From Cannabis sativa (taxonomy: Eukaryota > Streptophyta > Magnoliopsida > Rosales > Cannabaceae): a DNA stretch of 64,000 nt. Under the pieces are notes generated by a model, which saw nothing but the letters and a program-made list of their open reading frames with translations, was not told the origin of the DNA and did not search any database. Within the stretch, counting starts at the first letter, position 1. Each line of letters begins with the position of its first letter. Below are positions 1-11,963 of this stretch, piece by piece. The DNA lies in NCBI RefSeq assembly GCF_029168945.1, contig NW_026870037.1, positions 1,550,001 to 1,614,000 on the forward strand, written 5' to 3'. The position numbers and the translations under genes are program-made.

Positions 1-3000
1 CAAAAGTTAAATGTTTTCAATATAACCTCGAGACGCTAGACTTCGTCCCCCTATGGATGGTTATTCGTTGAACGCATTTAACACCGTAAGATTTCATTTG
101 ATAAGTGTTTTGTGAGTTTTCGTCTCTATTTAGACTCTCTCCTACGGTGACTACTTAGAGATAAACTCATAAAACATGAAACAATGGTGGAAGCTCATAA
201 AATGAGAATAACCTTGACTCTCGCCTACCGGGACAACGTTGGATTCTTATTTTGATCGAATAAAAGGTTGCTAGAATGGTTTCTATTTTAGATGAGCTGA
301 CAACTCTATTCAATAAATGATACTTTGACTCTCGCCTACCGGGACACTATATCAGTTTGTTGAAAAACTTGGAAATTATTTAGGATTGTATGTTTTAGTA
401 TTTTCACTAGTCATTCCTACTTGCTATATGTTTATAATTTCTGAATTGTGTATGAATTTATATTGAACCATGTTATTTTCTGTTATTAAGTTGTAGTTTA
501 ATTTCGAATCTTCATTGTTGGTCTAACATGTTTGTTTTTCTAATGAGATAAATCCCTAATGGATTTTCACCATTAGACATACACAATAGTGTAAGATCTC
601 GAAAGATAAATATTGTATATGCAACATCTAGCTGTTCATCAATTGATGACACCTTAGACTAGTATTTTTACAATATGAAACAAGAAGATTACATAAATAA
701 GATTACTTTGTCTTTCGCTAATCGAAGCATCGTTGGATTCTTATTTATAAACGAAATTATCCTAATTCCTCTTAGCTTATTCATTTCGAATTAGCTTTAA
801 AAACATATCATTGGATGAATGGTCTATAAATCATTTCATGTCATTATATTTTCTCTTAAGAAATTAAATGACGCATATGATTATAATCCCGAAATTCTAT
901 TCCCAATTGATATAAATCCTCAGTCTTAGAAATCTCCTACTTGTATGGGCAAATCTGACTTAGAGTTTGTATTAGTAGTGGTGGTCCAAGAAAGAATTAC
1001 TCATTATATTTGGTTGAATTTAAGTCTTTGACTTTAATTTTAGAATCCAAACAGAAATTTGCTTATATTTCTAATTCCAGAATACAATACAGTTACACTT
1101 TCTCAAGTGTTTAATATCTATCTTCTATTAATGGATTAAAACTGTATGGAATATGAGTTAGGTATTCTGTGACCAGGATCCACTTGCAGTATTCTAAGAA
1201 CTCTTTGAAGTAACTAAACCTATGTCATCAATAGACACTACCATTTTTTTTTAATCTATGGCATTTGTATCTTGTTCATAGTGGATTTGACAAGATCAAT
1301 CTCTGCAAAGAGTTAATATGCCTATATCCACTGAAAGTAGTTCATCTCATTCGCAGATGGATGTACATTCAGGGGTGGATATGAGTTTTTCGTTGTATTC
1401 TTAAAACGATAACTCTAGATTATACCTTTTAGCAAAGAAATTTGAAATGTTTGAAAAATTTCATTAATTTCTAGCAATGGTTAAAACCATTAAGGTAAGT
1501 GGTTAAAGATCTTGCGAACTGATAGGGGTGGAGAAATAGTTAGTAGATATGCAGTTCAAAGATCATTAAATTGATTTTTGAATTATATCCAAACTTACCT
1601 CCCCAGAAATTTCGAGTTGCATATTGATGATTAGTTACTAGTCGTTGCCTAAATCCTTCTATGGTAATACAATTTCAGAATGATGTAATGGTTGGGTACT
1701 TAATGTAAATCATTACTAGATTCATGGATGACCTAATCAAAATCTTAAGAAAAGCTAGAACTGTTAACCATGGTTTGTTAGCTATTCTAAATGATTAGGG
1801 GTGGACCATCCCATTGTCAATAGATAAGAAAGTGTTTGTTCAAACAAATACTACTTTTCTAAGAAAATGACTAAGTCTGAAAAACAAGTAGCAAATAAAG
1901 GAGATATTTAATTCTTGACTCCAACAGTGTTCTATCATCTTATATAACATATGATGATCCCACTGCCTCTGTTGTCTTGTCACAACCGAAGAGATCAATA
2001 CCATTTAGTTTTCTTAGACATAATTCACGGTGCCTTGTCGTAGTGGGAGAGTTTCTAGGAACTCACCTTCTTATGACTTGGGAGACACTAGTGATTAAAA
2101 TCCATTGTGAGTTTAAACAAGTAATGGATTGTCAAGATAAGAAACTAAGAAGAAAGCCAATAGAACTATGGTTTAATCCATTCACATGGAGTAACCTAAA
2201 GTTTTCTATTACAAGGACATAAAAGGAAATTTTCGTTTATAAGTCCATTCAATGGACTTAACAAAACTTCCTGTTCCTAGTATTATAGGTTTGAGTTTAT
2301 CTAAACCTATGGCTTCGTGGTATACCACGGTAATTACTTACTCTAATGCAAGCAACTTACTTTAGTAAGATGTCAAGCATTTTCTTTCTAATGGCAATCT
2401 ATAGAAGCTTCACAACTTCTTAGGTATAGATTTTATTTATCTAAGGAAAAGTCTTAACTATTCCAGAAAAGATAAAGCCATGAAAGAATTTCTTATATCA
2501 ACAGTGAGAGGTCTTAGATATGCTTTTGTATGCCTTAGACCAGACACCTGCTGTTGAGTGGGAGTAATGAGTAGGTATCAGATTAATCCAGGAGAAGAAC
2601 ATTGGAAGACAATCAAGTAAATCTTAAGATTAAGAAGAGGAACTATATGTTAGTCTATAAGGGTATGTTTAAAACTCTTAGACTACACCATATCAGATTT
2701 CGAAATTTGCCTTTGTGCTAGTAAATCTTTCTGATAAGATGGTGGTTACTCTGGGGGTGGAATAGTGATTTTGGAGAAGTGTAAAAACCTATCTGAAGTC
2801 TCTAGGTCTACCAGAGAGGGACTGAATGTTAAAGTTGCAGGAAAGGTACTTATTCAGTCTAAGGAAAGTTCTATACATCTTTGGCACCATTCCAAATTGC
2901 CTAAACTACTAGTGTTAATTTCCTGATTAACTAAAAGTAGTTGCCAAAGGTATAGAATCCAGTATCCCAAGAGAGTAGACATATAGAGAGGAGTTTCACA

Positions 3001-3173
3001 TTATCAATGATTTTGTGATTAAGGAAGAGTAATAGTGGAGAAAAGGTTGTGGTTAATTCAACCTTTCAGATCCTATTACGAGGAGTTTACTACTACTACA
3101 CTTGATTTGTATATCAAGGTGTTGAGATTATTTGAAACGCACTTTTTGTTTTATATTAGTGCAAGTGGGAGTT
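1..3173 (+). mobile_element. Degenerate Copia retrotransposon, internal region (element A), truncated by window start
   Basis: The internal part of a Ty1/Copia-type LTR retrotransposon, cut by the window edge. No long ORF survives. Around 2520-2660 a frame still reads like the Copia RNase H entry region (a segment like RYQINPGEEHWKTIK followed by stops), and near 2035-2090 an RSGRVSR-like stretch resembles the hinge before reverse transcriptase. The purine-rich AAGTGGGAG tract at 3163-3171 lies just before the LTR, as a polypurine tract should. The whole stretch is repeated in inverse orientation at 25183-28360, so both belong to one family. Many stops and indels: a dead copy. Copia lineage not assigned. 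Confidence 0.8.
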
Positions 3174-5068
3174 TGTTGGGTTTTATGCCCTAAATAAAAC
3201 TCATTTCAATATAATCAGATTTACTTATTAATATAGATCAGAAATAACATTTAATGTTGCATGGTTCACATGATTTATTTCATGATTATATGTACATAAT
3301 GTATAAATTCATCTGAAACCCTTTTCACATACTTGATCCTGTTTATTGTGCCGTCAACACATTGGAAAGTAAACATGACTATGTGAATAAAGTTTCCTAG
3401 ATTTATCAGACACAGGGTTTTACTGATATGATAATCTACAACAAGAGTTTACTTGTATTTGGAGAAATACTATGTTCTTTCCAGAGCATTGGTTAAAGTA
3501 AAGCTCAGGTTGGATGCATGGAGTATGCATCGGAAGGGACCGATATTGAACTTTGACTTAGATTTAATTAAACTTACCGTAATATCTATTCAAGTCAATA
3601 TTGCCTAGTTGATCCTAGATCAAATGATCTTAATCCTGTTATGATTAGGCTCAATCTTGAAAGGCTATTCGTGTTCTTTGAATTGTTAGTTAAGCCTACT
3701 TTTAGGTCAGGGTGATACGTACTTTTTGGGAACACGGTAGTGCAATTGAGTGGGAGCGCTAGCATAAACATGGAATCTATAGCTTCTATCTGGCGAATAG
3801 TAAGCAAAGGATGATCTCCTTCGAGCTTGACCAAACGAAAATAAATGGTGGAGATGTCATTTCACATAAGCTGAAATATCATTTATACGGGGTCAAGTGT
3901 TTTAAGGATAAAATACATAGTAGGATGTTACGGTAATTTAATCCCTTTACTGTGTAGATCATTCATATAGAGGATAATTGATCAAATTAGGATTATAACA
4001 ATGGATAACTAATGATGTGTCTATATGGTGGAACATATAGAGCATTCTATATACTGAGAGTGCAATTCTAAGTTCTATGCGTGGATTCAACGAAGAATTA
4101 ATAAGTTAGTGAATTTTAGTGCTAAATTCTTGATCTACTTATTGGAAGCTCGGTTATATAGACCCATGGTCCCCCCACTAGTTGAGATAATATTGCTTGT
4201 AAGACTCATGTAATTGGTTTTGATTAATCAATTATAATTCTCAAATTAGACTATGTCTATTTGTGAATTTTTCACTAAGTAAGGGCGAAATTGTAAAGAA
4301 AGAGTTAATAGGGGCATATTTGTTAATTATGATACTTTGTATGGTTCAATTAATAAATATGATAAATGACAATATTATTTAATAATTATTTATAGTTATT
4401 AAATAGTTAGAATTGGCATTTAAATGGTTGAATTAGAAAATTGCCGTTTTTGAGAAATCAGATGCAGAAAAGATAAAACTGCAAAATTGCAAAAAGTGAG
4501 GCACAAATCCACTTGTATAGGGCCAGCCACTTTTGTAGGAAATTTAAACTGATTTTTTCATTATTTTAATGCCAAATAATTCAAACCTAACCCTAGTGGA
4601 ATGCTATAAATAGATAGTGAAGGCTTCAGGAAATTTACACTAAAATTTCTACACTTCTGATTCAGAAAAAACTGAGCCTTCTCTCTCCCTATCTTTGGCT
4701 GACCCTTCTCTTTCTCCTTTCCTCTTCAATTTCGAAAATCTTAGTGTGAGAGTAGTGCCCACACACAGCAAGTGATACCTCAATCATAGTGAGGAAGATC
4801 GTGAAGAAAGACTTTCAGCAAGAAGGAGTTTCAGCATCAAAGATTCAGAGAAAGAGATCCAGGTTCAGATATTGATAATGCTCTGCTATAGAAAGGAATC
4901 AAGGGCTAGATATCTGAACGGAAGGAGTCATTATGTTCCGCTGCACCCAATGTAAGGTTTCCTAAATTTTATATGTGTTTATTTCATCGTTTTAGAAAGT
5001 TCATATTTAGGGTGTTAATCAACATACTTGTGAGTAGATCTAAGATCCTGGTAAAATAATTTCCAACA
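3174..5068 (+). repeat. 3' LTR of Copia element A (1.9 kb)
   Basis: It starts TGTTGGGTTTTATGCCC and ends TTCCAACA, giving perfect 6-bp inverted ends (TGTTGG/CCAACA). It follows directly on the polypurine tract. A TATA motif (CTATAAATAG) lies near 4608. Related LTRs occur at 23302-25182, 41526-43406, 44392-44978 (fragment) and 63250-64000 (cut by window end), some in opposite orientation. Confidence 0.9.
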
Positions 5069-6115
5069 AAAACTCCTATAATATACCTACTCATAACAGA
5101 TAATAGGACCAAACAAAAGTCATACTACTAATTAATTCTCTTTGATGAATTTGTCTACCAGGCGAAATGTTAAAAATAAATAATCTAATGTTTTAAAAAT
5201 AAAATAAAACTATTTGTTCTTTAAACATTACATTTAGATGTATGATTATTTAAATTATAATTAAATATTATTTTAGTAATATAGTAATATAATTAATATT
5301 AATATTTAATAATGATGATGAAAATATTTATTTAGTGTGATTTTTTTAAGATGATTAGAAATTTTTTTTTTCTAATTATTGTATGTTGCGACTGATTAAA
5401 AATTTGTACCATTTGAAATATGAAAAAAAAAATTAATTTTTATTAATATAATATAATTAAAAAAATTGATTAAAAAATATTATTATAAAAAAAGTTTAAA
5501 ACTGTGACTTAAAAAAATATGTGGTGTTTGGTAACACTTTTTTTAATTAGTTTTCTGTTTTTAAAAGTGAAAAAGTGAAAATATTTTTTAAAAACATGTT
5601 CTATAAAACTGTTTTTACTTTTCAATTTTATAATTAGAAGTCAAAATTTTAAAAATAAAAAAAAAATCACTTTCAATATTTTTTTAAACAGTTTTTTTTC
5701 TTAGTCAAGTTGTGGCCTCAAAATACATGTTTGAATTTTTTTTATTTTTATTTTCAAATTCATTTTTATGGCAATGTTCGTTATAGTTATAATATCAATC
5801 TTGTAAATTTTTAAAAAATTTTGAATAGTTTAAAGTATCGACAATAGAGTTTTTGATATTATGATTTACCAAACGTGTTAAAATTTATTTTTGGCATTAT
5901 AAAATATTTTTAAAAAATTAAAAAAATTATAGAAATTATATTGTAAACAAATATCGTTACGAAAAAAAAATACATATTTCCACATGTATTGGTAGTTGAC
6001 TAAGAGACTATAATAAAAAATTGTCATTATCACTCGTCTTTTTAATATGGAAGAAAATTTAGAGGGTACAAGTAATAATTTTTGGGGCATGCGAATATCC
6101 TAATTGACCTTCAAA

Positions 6116-6137
6116 ATATATATATATATATATATAT
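6116..6137. repeat. (AT)n microsatellite
   Basis: About 11 uninterrupted AT dinucleotides. Confidence 0.95.
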
Positions 6138-6233
6138 AAATTAAAAGACCGTGTTTCGTGTGCGATTTATAAATATTTTCAATTATTTATATAAAAATTA
6201 TTTTAGTAACATTTAATATTTTTATCTTAATTC

Positions 6234-6280
<47 letters not shown>

Positions 6281-6281
6281 T
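6234..6281. repeat. (AAT)n microsatellite
   Basis: About 16 uninterrupted AAT/TAA trinucleotides. Confidence 0.95.
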
Positions 6282-6507
6282 TACTCAATTGATTTTATAA
6301 ATATGCCCCCGACTACAATGATTTTACTATTATTAGATTATTTATGAACTGTCTTTCCTAACTTAAGCATAAAGTTTTTTTAGTACAATCAGCATAGACT
6401 TTTAATGTGTAAAATAATAATAATTGTAATGTAAAATGAGAAAAATAATACAAAATGTAACACCTAGAATAATAAATAGGATATTTTTTCTGGAACTATG
6501 CTTTTTT

Positions 6508-6757
6508 TGTTATAAAATAATATAAAATAATATAAAGTAGATGAGAAGAAAGAAGAAGAAGATGAAGAGAGAAAGAGAAAGTGAATGAGAATTTCTGAGT
6601 TTTTTATTCCAATAGGTGATCTCCTATTTATACACATACAAGAGTCAAATATTAAGAAACTAAGAGAAAGGGAAACTAAGAAAAAGGGAATGTTGATTAC
6701 ATTAATGGTAATAAATAAAAGATTTGGACATCCACATAATTAATACTATTTATAACA
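6508..6757 (-). repeat. 3' LTR of the short-LTR Copia
   Basis: Nearly identical to 10249-10488. It has one extra TAAAATAATA-type duplication near its TG end, hence 250 instead of 240 bp. Confidence 0.9.
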
Positions 6758-6857
6758 CTCCCCCTTGGATGTCCATAATAACTGCCTCATTAAAAACCTC
6801 GCCGAGAAAACCCAGTGGGACAAAACTCGGTTAAGGAAAAAAGAGTGCAGTATGAAA

Positions 6858-9800
6858 TTACTCCCCCTCATTTTGGCATTCGTGGAGATCCTTTAATCGA
6901 CGCATTCCAATCTTGTGAACCATCTTCTCAAAAGTTGATGTTGGTAATGACTTCGTGAATAAGTCTGCAAGATTATCGCTTGATCGAATTTGTTGAACAT
7001 CGATATCACCATTTTCTTGAAGATTGTGTGTAAAGAAGAATTTTGGTGAAATATGTTTAATTCTGTCTCCTTTAATGTACCCTCCTTTAAGTTGAGCGAT
7101 GCAAGCAGCATTATCTTCATAGAGAATTGTTGGTACTTCTTTATTAGATGTTAATCCACATGTTCCTCGAATATGTTGTGTCATTGATCTTAACTAAACA
7201 CATTCTCGACTTGCCTCGTGAATTGCAAGTATCTCAGCATGATTTGAGGAAGTAGCCACCAGAGTTTGCTTTGTTGATCGCCAGGATATAGCAGTGTCAC
7301 CGCAAGTGAACAAATAGCCAGTTTGAGATCTGGCTTTATGTGGATCAGATAAATATCCTGCATCTGCGTAGCCAATAAGTTGTGACCCACAATTATTAGA
7401 ATAGAATAATCCTTTATCAATAGTACCCTGGAGATAGCGGAGTATGTGCTTAATCCCTTTCCAATGTCTATATGTTGGAGCAGAACTAAATCTTGCTAAT
7501 AAATTGACAGAGAAAGCTATATCAGGTCTTGTACAATTAGCAAGATACATCAATGCTCCTATTGCACTAAGATATGGTACTTCTGGACCAAGGAGCTCTT
7601 CATGTTCTTCTCTAGGTCCAAAAGGATCTTTTTCTACATCAAGTGACCTAACTACCATTGGGCTACTCAATGGGTGTGATTTATCCATATAAAATCGTCT
7701 CAAAATCTTTTCAGTATAAGTTGACTGATGAATGAAAATTCCACATTTTAAATGCTCAATTTGTAGACCAAGACAAAATTTTGTTTTTCCTAAATTTTCA
7801 TTTCGAACTCTTTCTTTAGATATTCCACAGCTTCTGAAAGTTTTTCAGGAGTTCCAATAATATTCAAATCATCAACATATACAGCAATGATAACAAACTC
7901 AGGACTTGAACTTTTTATAAAAACACATGGGCAAATAGGATCATTTTTATATCCTTCTTTTAATAAATATTCACTAAGTCGATTGTACCACATGCGTCTT
8001 GATTGTTTTAATCCATACAATGATCTTTGTAATTTAATTGAGCACATTTCTCGATTTCTTGAATTATATGCATCAGGCATCTTAAATCCTTCAGGGATCT
8101 TCATGTAAATATCACTATCTAGTGATCCATATAAATAAGCTGTGACTACATCCATTAATCGCATATCGAGTTTTTCACTCACAGCCAAGCTAACCAAATA
8201 TCTTAATGTTATTGCATCCACCACAGGAGAATATGTCTCCTCATAATCAATACCTGACCTTTGAGAAAAACCTTGAGCTACAAGTCTTGCTTTGTATCTC
8301 ACAACTTCATTTTTCTCATTTCTTTTACGTAAACATACCAATTTGTATCCAACGGGTTTCACACCTTCAGGTGTTTGGACTATAGGTCCAAATACTTTGT
8401 GTTTAGCAAGTGAATTCAATTCTGCTTGAATTGCTTCTTTCCATTTTAGCCAATCTTTTCTATTTTGACATTCTTTGATAGATTTAGGTTCAAGATCCTC
8501 GTTGTCATTCATAATTTCTAGTGCTACATTATAAGCAAAAATATTGTCGACAATTACTTCGAGTCGGTTCCATTCTTTTCCTGTATTGACATAATTTATT
8601 GAGATCTCATTATTGCTAATATTTTCAGGTACCTGAATCTCTTCAAGAGATTTGTTTATGTCAACATCTTCCTCGAAATTTTCAGCCTCTTCATTAGGGC
8701 CATCTTGATTATTTGCTCCCTTTCTTTTTCGAGGATTTTTATCTTTGGAACCGACTGGTCTACCACGTTTCAAACGTGCTTTAGAATCATTAATTAATTG
8801 TCCTTCTGGGACTTCAATTCGAATTGGAGCATTTTCAGCTGGAATATGTGATTTTGTAATTTTCTTTGGGTCAGTGAATGCATTTGGTAATTGATTTGCA
8901 ATATTTTGCAAATGAATTATTCTTTGAACTTCAAGTTCACATTGATTTGTACGAGGATCAAATTGAGATAATGATTGTGCATTCCATATAATTTCTTTTT
9001 CCAGCTGTTTCTTTTCCCCTCCCCCTAAAGCTAGGAAACTTGTCTCATCAAAATGACAATCAGCAAAACGTGCTGTAAATACATCTCCAGTTGTGGGTTC
9101 GAGATATTTAATGATAGATGGAAATTCATACCCAACATATATTCCCAGCCTCCTTCGAGGACCCATCTTTGTTCGTTGTGGTGGAGCAATCGGAACATAT
9201 ATTGTACAACCAAAGATTCTTAGATGGGAAATATTTGGCTCCTGACCAAAAGCCAATTGTAGTGGGGAGAATTTGTGATATGATGTTGGCCTAATGCGTA
9301 CAAGTGCCGCAGCATGTAAAATAGCATGCCCCCAAGCTATAATTGGGAGTTTTGTTCTCATAAGTAATAGTCTTGCGATTAATTGGAAGCGCTTAATAAA
9401 TGATTCTGCTAGACCATTTTGTGTATGTACATGAGCAACAGGATGTTCAACATTTATCCCTATTGACATTCAATAATCATTAAAAGCCTGTGATGTAAAT
9501 TCACCAGCATTATCAAGGCGGATTGTCTTGATTGCATAGTCTTGGAATTGTGCTCGTAATCGGATTATTTGAGCAAGCAATCTTGCAAATGCTACATTAC
9601 GAGTAGATAATAAGCAAACATGTGACCATCTAGTTGATGCATCTATCAATACCATAAAATATCTGAATGGTCCACATGGTGGGCAAATAGGCCCACATAT
9701 GTCGCCCTGAATTCGTTTAAGAAATCCAGGGGATTCAATTCCGACCTTTACCGGTGAGGGCTTAATGATTAACTTTCCTTGAGAACAAGCAGCACATGAG

Positions 9801-10248
9801 AACTCACTGGATAAAAGAATCTTTTGGTTCATCAATGGATGACCATGTGAGTTCTCTATTATTCTACGCATCATAATTGAACCGGGATGGCCTAACCGGT
9901 CATGCCAAATAACAAATAAATTTTTCTGGTTTGTGAACTTCTCGTTCACAATAACATGAGTTTCTATTGTACTTATACGTGTAACGTACAAACCTGAAGA
10001 CAAACCAGGTAATTTTTCTATTATGCATTTTTTTCTTGAAACAATAGATGTAATGCAAAGATATTCAAAATTATTTTCATCTATTGTCTCAATATGATAT
10101 TCATTACGACGTATATCTTTGAAACTCAACAGATTCCTTTTTGATTTGGTGGATAATAAGGCATCATCTATAATAATTTTTGTTCCTCTAGGCATCAATA
10201 TAATGGCTCTTCCGGAGCCTTCAATTAAATTTGCAGTGCCTGATAACG
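6858..10248 (-). pseudogene. Copia pol remnant: integrase, reverse transcriptase, RNase H
   Basis: Read right to left, the frame runs open from the LTR junction at 10248 (beginning L-S-G-T-A-N-L) through the GAG-pre-integrase motif HDRLGHPG, a CAAC zinc-binding cysteine pair and the integrase core (GDICGP, LDNAGEF, NGLAESF). It continues into RT with the YVDD box at about 7877-7888, then RNase H (ATSSNHAEILA, YEDNAACIA), ending at 6858. Three lesions are visible: an in-frame TGA at 9470-9472 inside integrase; a 1-nt frameshift near 7793 just after RT (FEMK); and a TAG at about 7194-7196 inside RNase H. Catalytic motifs are otherwise kept. A complete Copia polyprotein would also have gag and protease, absent here. 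Confidence 0.9.
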
Positions 10249-10488
10249 TGTTATAAAATAATATAAAGTAGATGAGAAGAAAGAAGAAGAAGATGAAGAG
10301 AGAAAGAGAAAGTGAATGAGAATTTCTGAGTTTTTTATTCCAATAGGTGATCTCCTATTTATACACATACAAGAGTCAAATATTAAGAAACTAAGAGAAA
10401 GGAAAACTAAGAAAAAGGGAATGTTGATTACATTAATGGTAATAAATAAAAGATTTGGACACTCACATAATTAATACTATTTATAACA
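10249..10488 (-). repeat. 5' LTR of the short-LTR Copia
   Basis: Matches 6508-6757 almost base for base. On the minus strand it is followed directly by pol coding sequence instead of a leader. Confidence 0.9.
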
Positions 10489-11425
10489 TTTTTTATTTTT
10501 TTTTTTTGAATTTTTTTTCTAGAACTATAACTACCATTGCAAATGCAATCTTTATTTATTTCTGTTAATTTTCTTAAATAATTTACTAAAATAATACTAA
10601 TGTGATATACTAATTTAAAATATTAATAGATCTAAATTAAGAAAAAATTGATATATTTATATAAAAGAAAAATTTTACCATAAAAAACAAAAATGGAGAA
10701 ATCATCCAAAAATGGGGAAATCTAAAAAAATGAGGAAAATAAAAATTTACCATAAAGATTAAAAATATTGTCTAATCTAAAGAATAAATATCGCTAAATA
10801 TTATAAGAACAAAAGATTAAAAATTGAGAAAATTATAAAGAACTCACTTAAAAGAATTTAATCTAAAAAAAACTTTAAAAAAATGAGAAATTTATAAATT
10901 ATCCATAAAATGTTGAATTAATAAAATAGAAATATAGTATGAAGATATTATAATAAAAAAAACCATTAATTAAAAATGAAATTTTCAAATATTAAGAAAG
11001 AATAAATGTAGTAAACTAAAATTTAAATAAACGGTAAGTATGAAATATAAAATATTTTTGTTATTTGAATTTTGTTTTTATGAAATATAAAATAATTTTC
11101 TCATTTGAATTTTATTTTTTGAATCATCAATAAATTCAAAATTGAATTTGAAATAGATATTTAATAAAATAGTTTAGGCACCTTTTTTTTTTCTTTTCTG
11201 AGATTGTTCTTAATAAAATATTTAATAATTAAGATATATATTAATATTTTTGAAATGAAATAGTAATTTAATATAATTTTTTTGAATAATTAAAATAAAT
11301 TGACAATAAATAAAATAAACCATAATATTGTAATAATTTTATTATGAGGATGGTTATGCTGTTAGCTAGTAATATTTTTTGTTTATTATTAATTAATATA
11401 AATTATAAAAAGAGAAGAAAAAAAA
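10489..11425. other. AT-rich stretch, nothing recognised
   Basis: Over 80% A+T by eye, with no supportable ORF, RNA gene or terminal repeat. Confidence 0.55.
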
Positions 11426-11822
11426 GGCTAATGAGTAATTTTTCCCCTGAACTTTGACATATACCTAATCGTCCCTTGAACTTTTTTGGCCGTTAAAAAT
11501 ATATTCCACTCGAACTATTGAGATTGTTAAATTTAAGGACTTTTGTCTAATTTTATTCAATTTTACTATTTCAGTGATTGTTTATGTACTAAACAATGCT
11601 CCCTAGACTTTGATATCTACCAAATCATGCCCCTTAAACTTTGATATGTACTAAATCATGCCCCTTGAACTTTCATCCATGTTAGAATTTTTTTACTAAA
11701 ATTAGACAAAAGTCCTTAAATCTAACAATCTCAATAGTTCAGGGGAAATTTTATTTAACGGCCAAAAAAGTTTAGGGGCATGATTTGGTACATGTCAAAA
11801 TTCGGGGGATTACTAATTAGCC
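11426..11822. mobile_element. MITE with long terminal inverted repeats
   Basis: The ends GGCTAATGAGTAATTTTTCC and (reverse complement of the right end) GGCTAATTAGTAATCCCCC open an imperfect inverted repeat of roughly 130 bp per arm. It includes the paired stretches around GGACTTTTGTCTAATTTTA. The short centre carries about two copies of a 34-bp unit (CTTTGATATNTACNAAATCATGCCCCTT). No coding capacity. The target duplication is ambiguous because A-runs flank both sides, so the superfamily is not assigned. Confidence 0.75.
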
Positions 11823-11963
11823 AAATAAACAAAAAAAGAAAGAATTTATGAAATTTAGTTAGAAATATTTTTTATTAATTGAAATTTAATAAAAAAAATA
11901 GAATATTTAAAACTAAGATTGTTATGTTATATACCCTCAAATCAATATATCTATATAGATATA

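Larger units (their letters stand above)
5069..6507. other. AT-rich intergenic stretch without a recognisable gene
   Basis: Very AT-rich, with many poly-A/T runs. No ORF or RNA gene could be supported. It holds the two microsatellites listed separately. Confidence 0.6.
6508..10488 (-). mobile_element. Short-LTR Copia retrotransposon, gag-less
   Basis: A 4-kb element flanked by nearly identical 240-250 bp LTRs (6508-6757 and 10249-10488) that start TGTTATAAA and end TTTATAACA. Five T residues abut both outer ends, consistent with a 5-bp target duplication, though a weak one because it is homopolymeric. On the minus strand the 3' LTR is preceded by a purine tract (CCAAGGGGGAG). The internal region begins inside pol, before the GAG-pre-integrase domain: gag, protease and a normal primer-binding site are missing. 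Pol carries breaks, so the copy is non-autonomous. The two LTRs differ mainly by a 10-bp duplication in the left copy, implying a fairly recent insertion. Confidence 0.9.

Noticed and set aside
1977..2222. 81-codon ORF in Copia element A as a host gene
   Set aside because: It belongs to a decayed pol region that is repeated in element B, where the frame differs.
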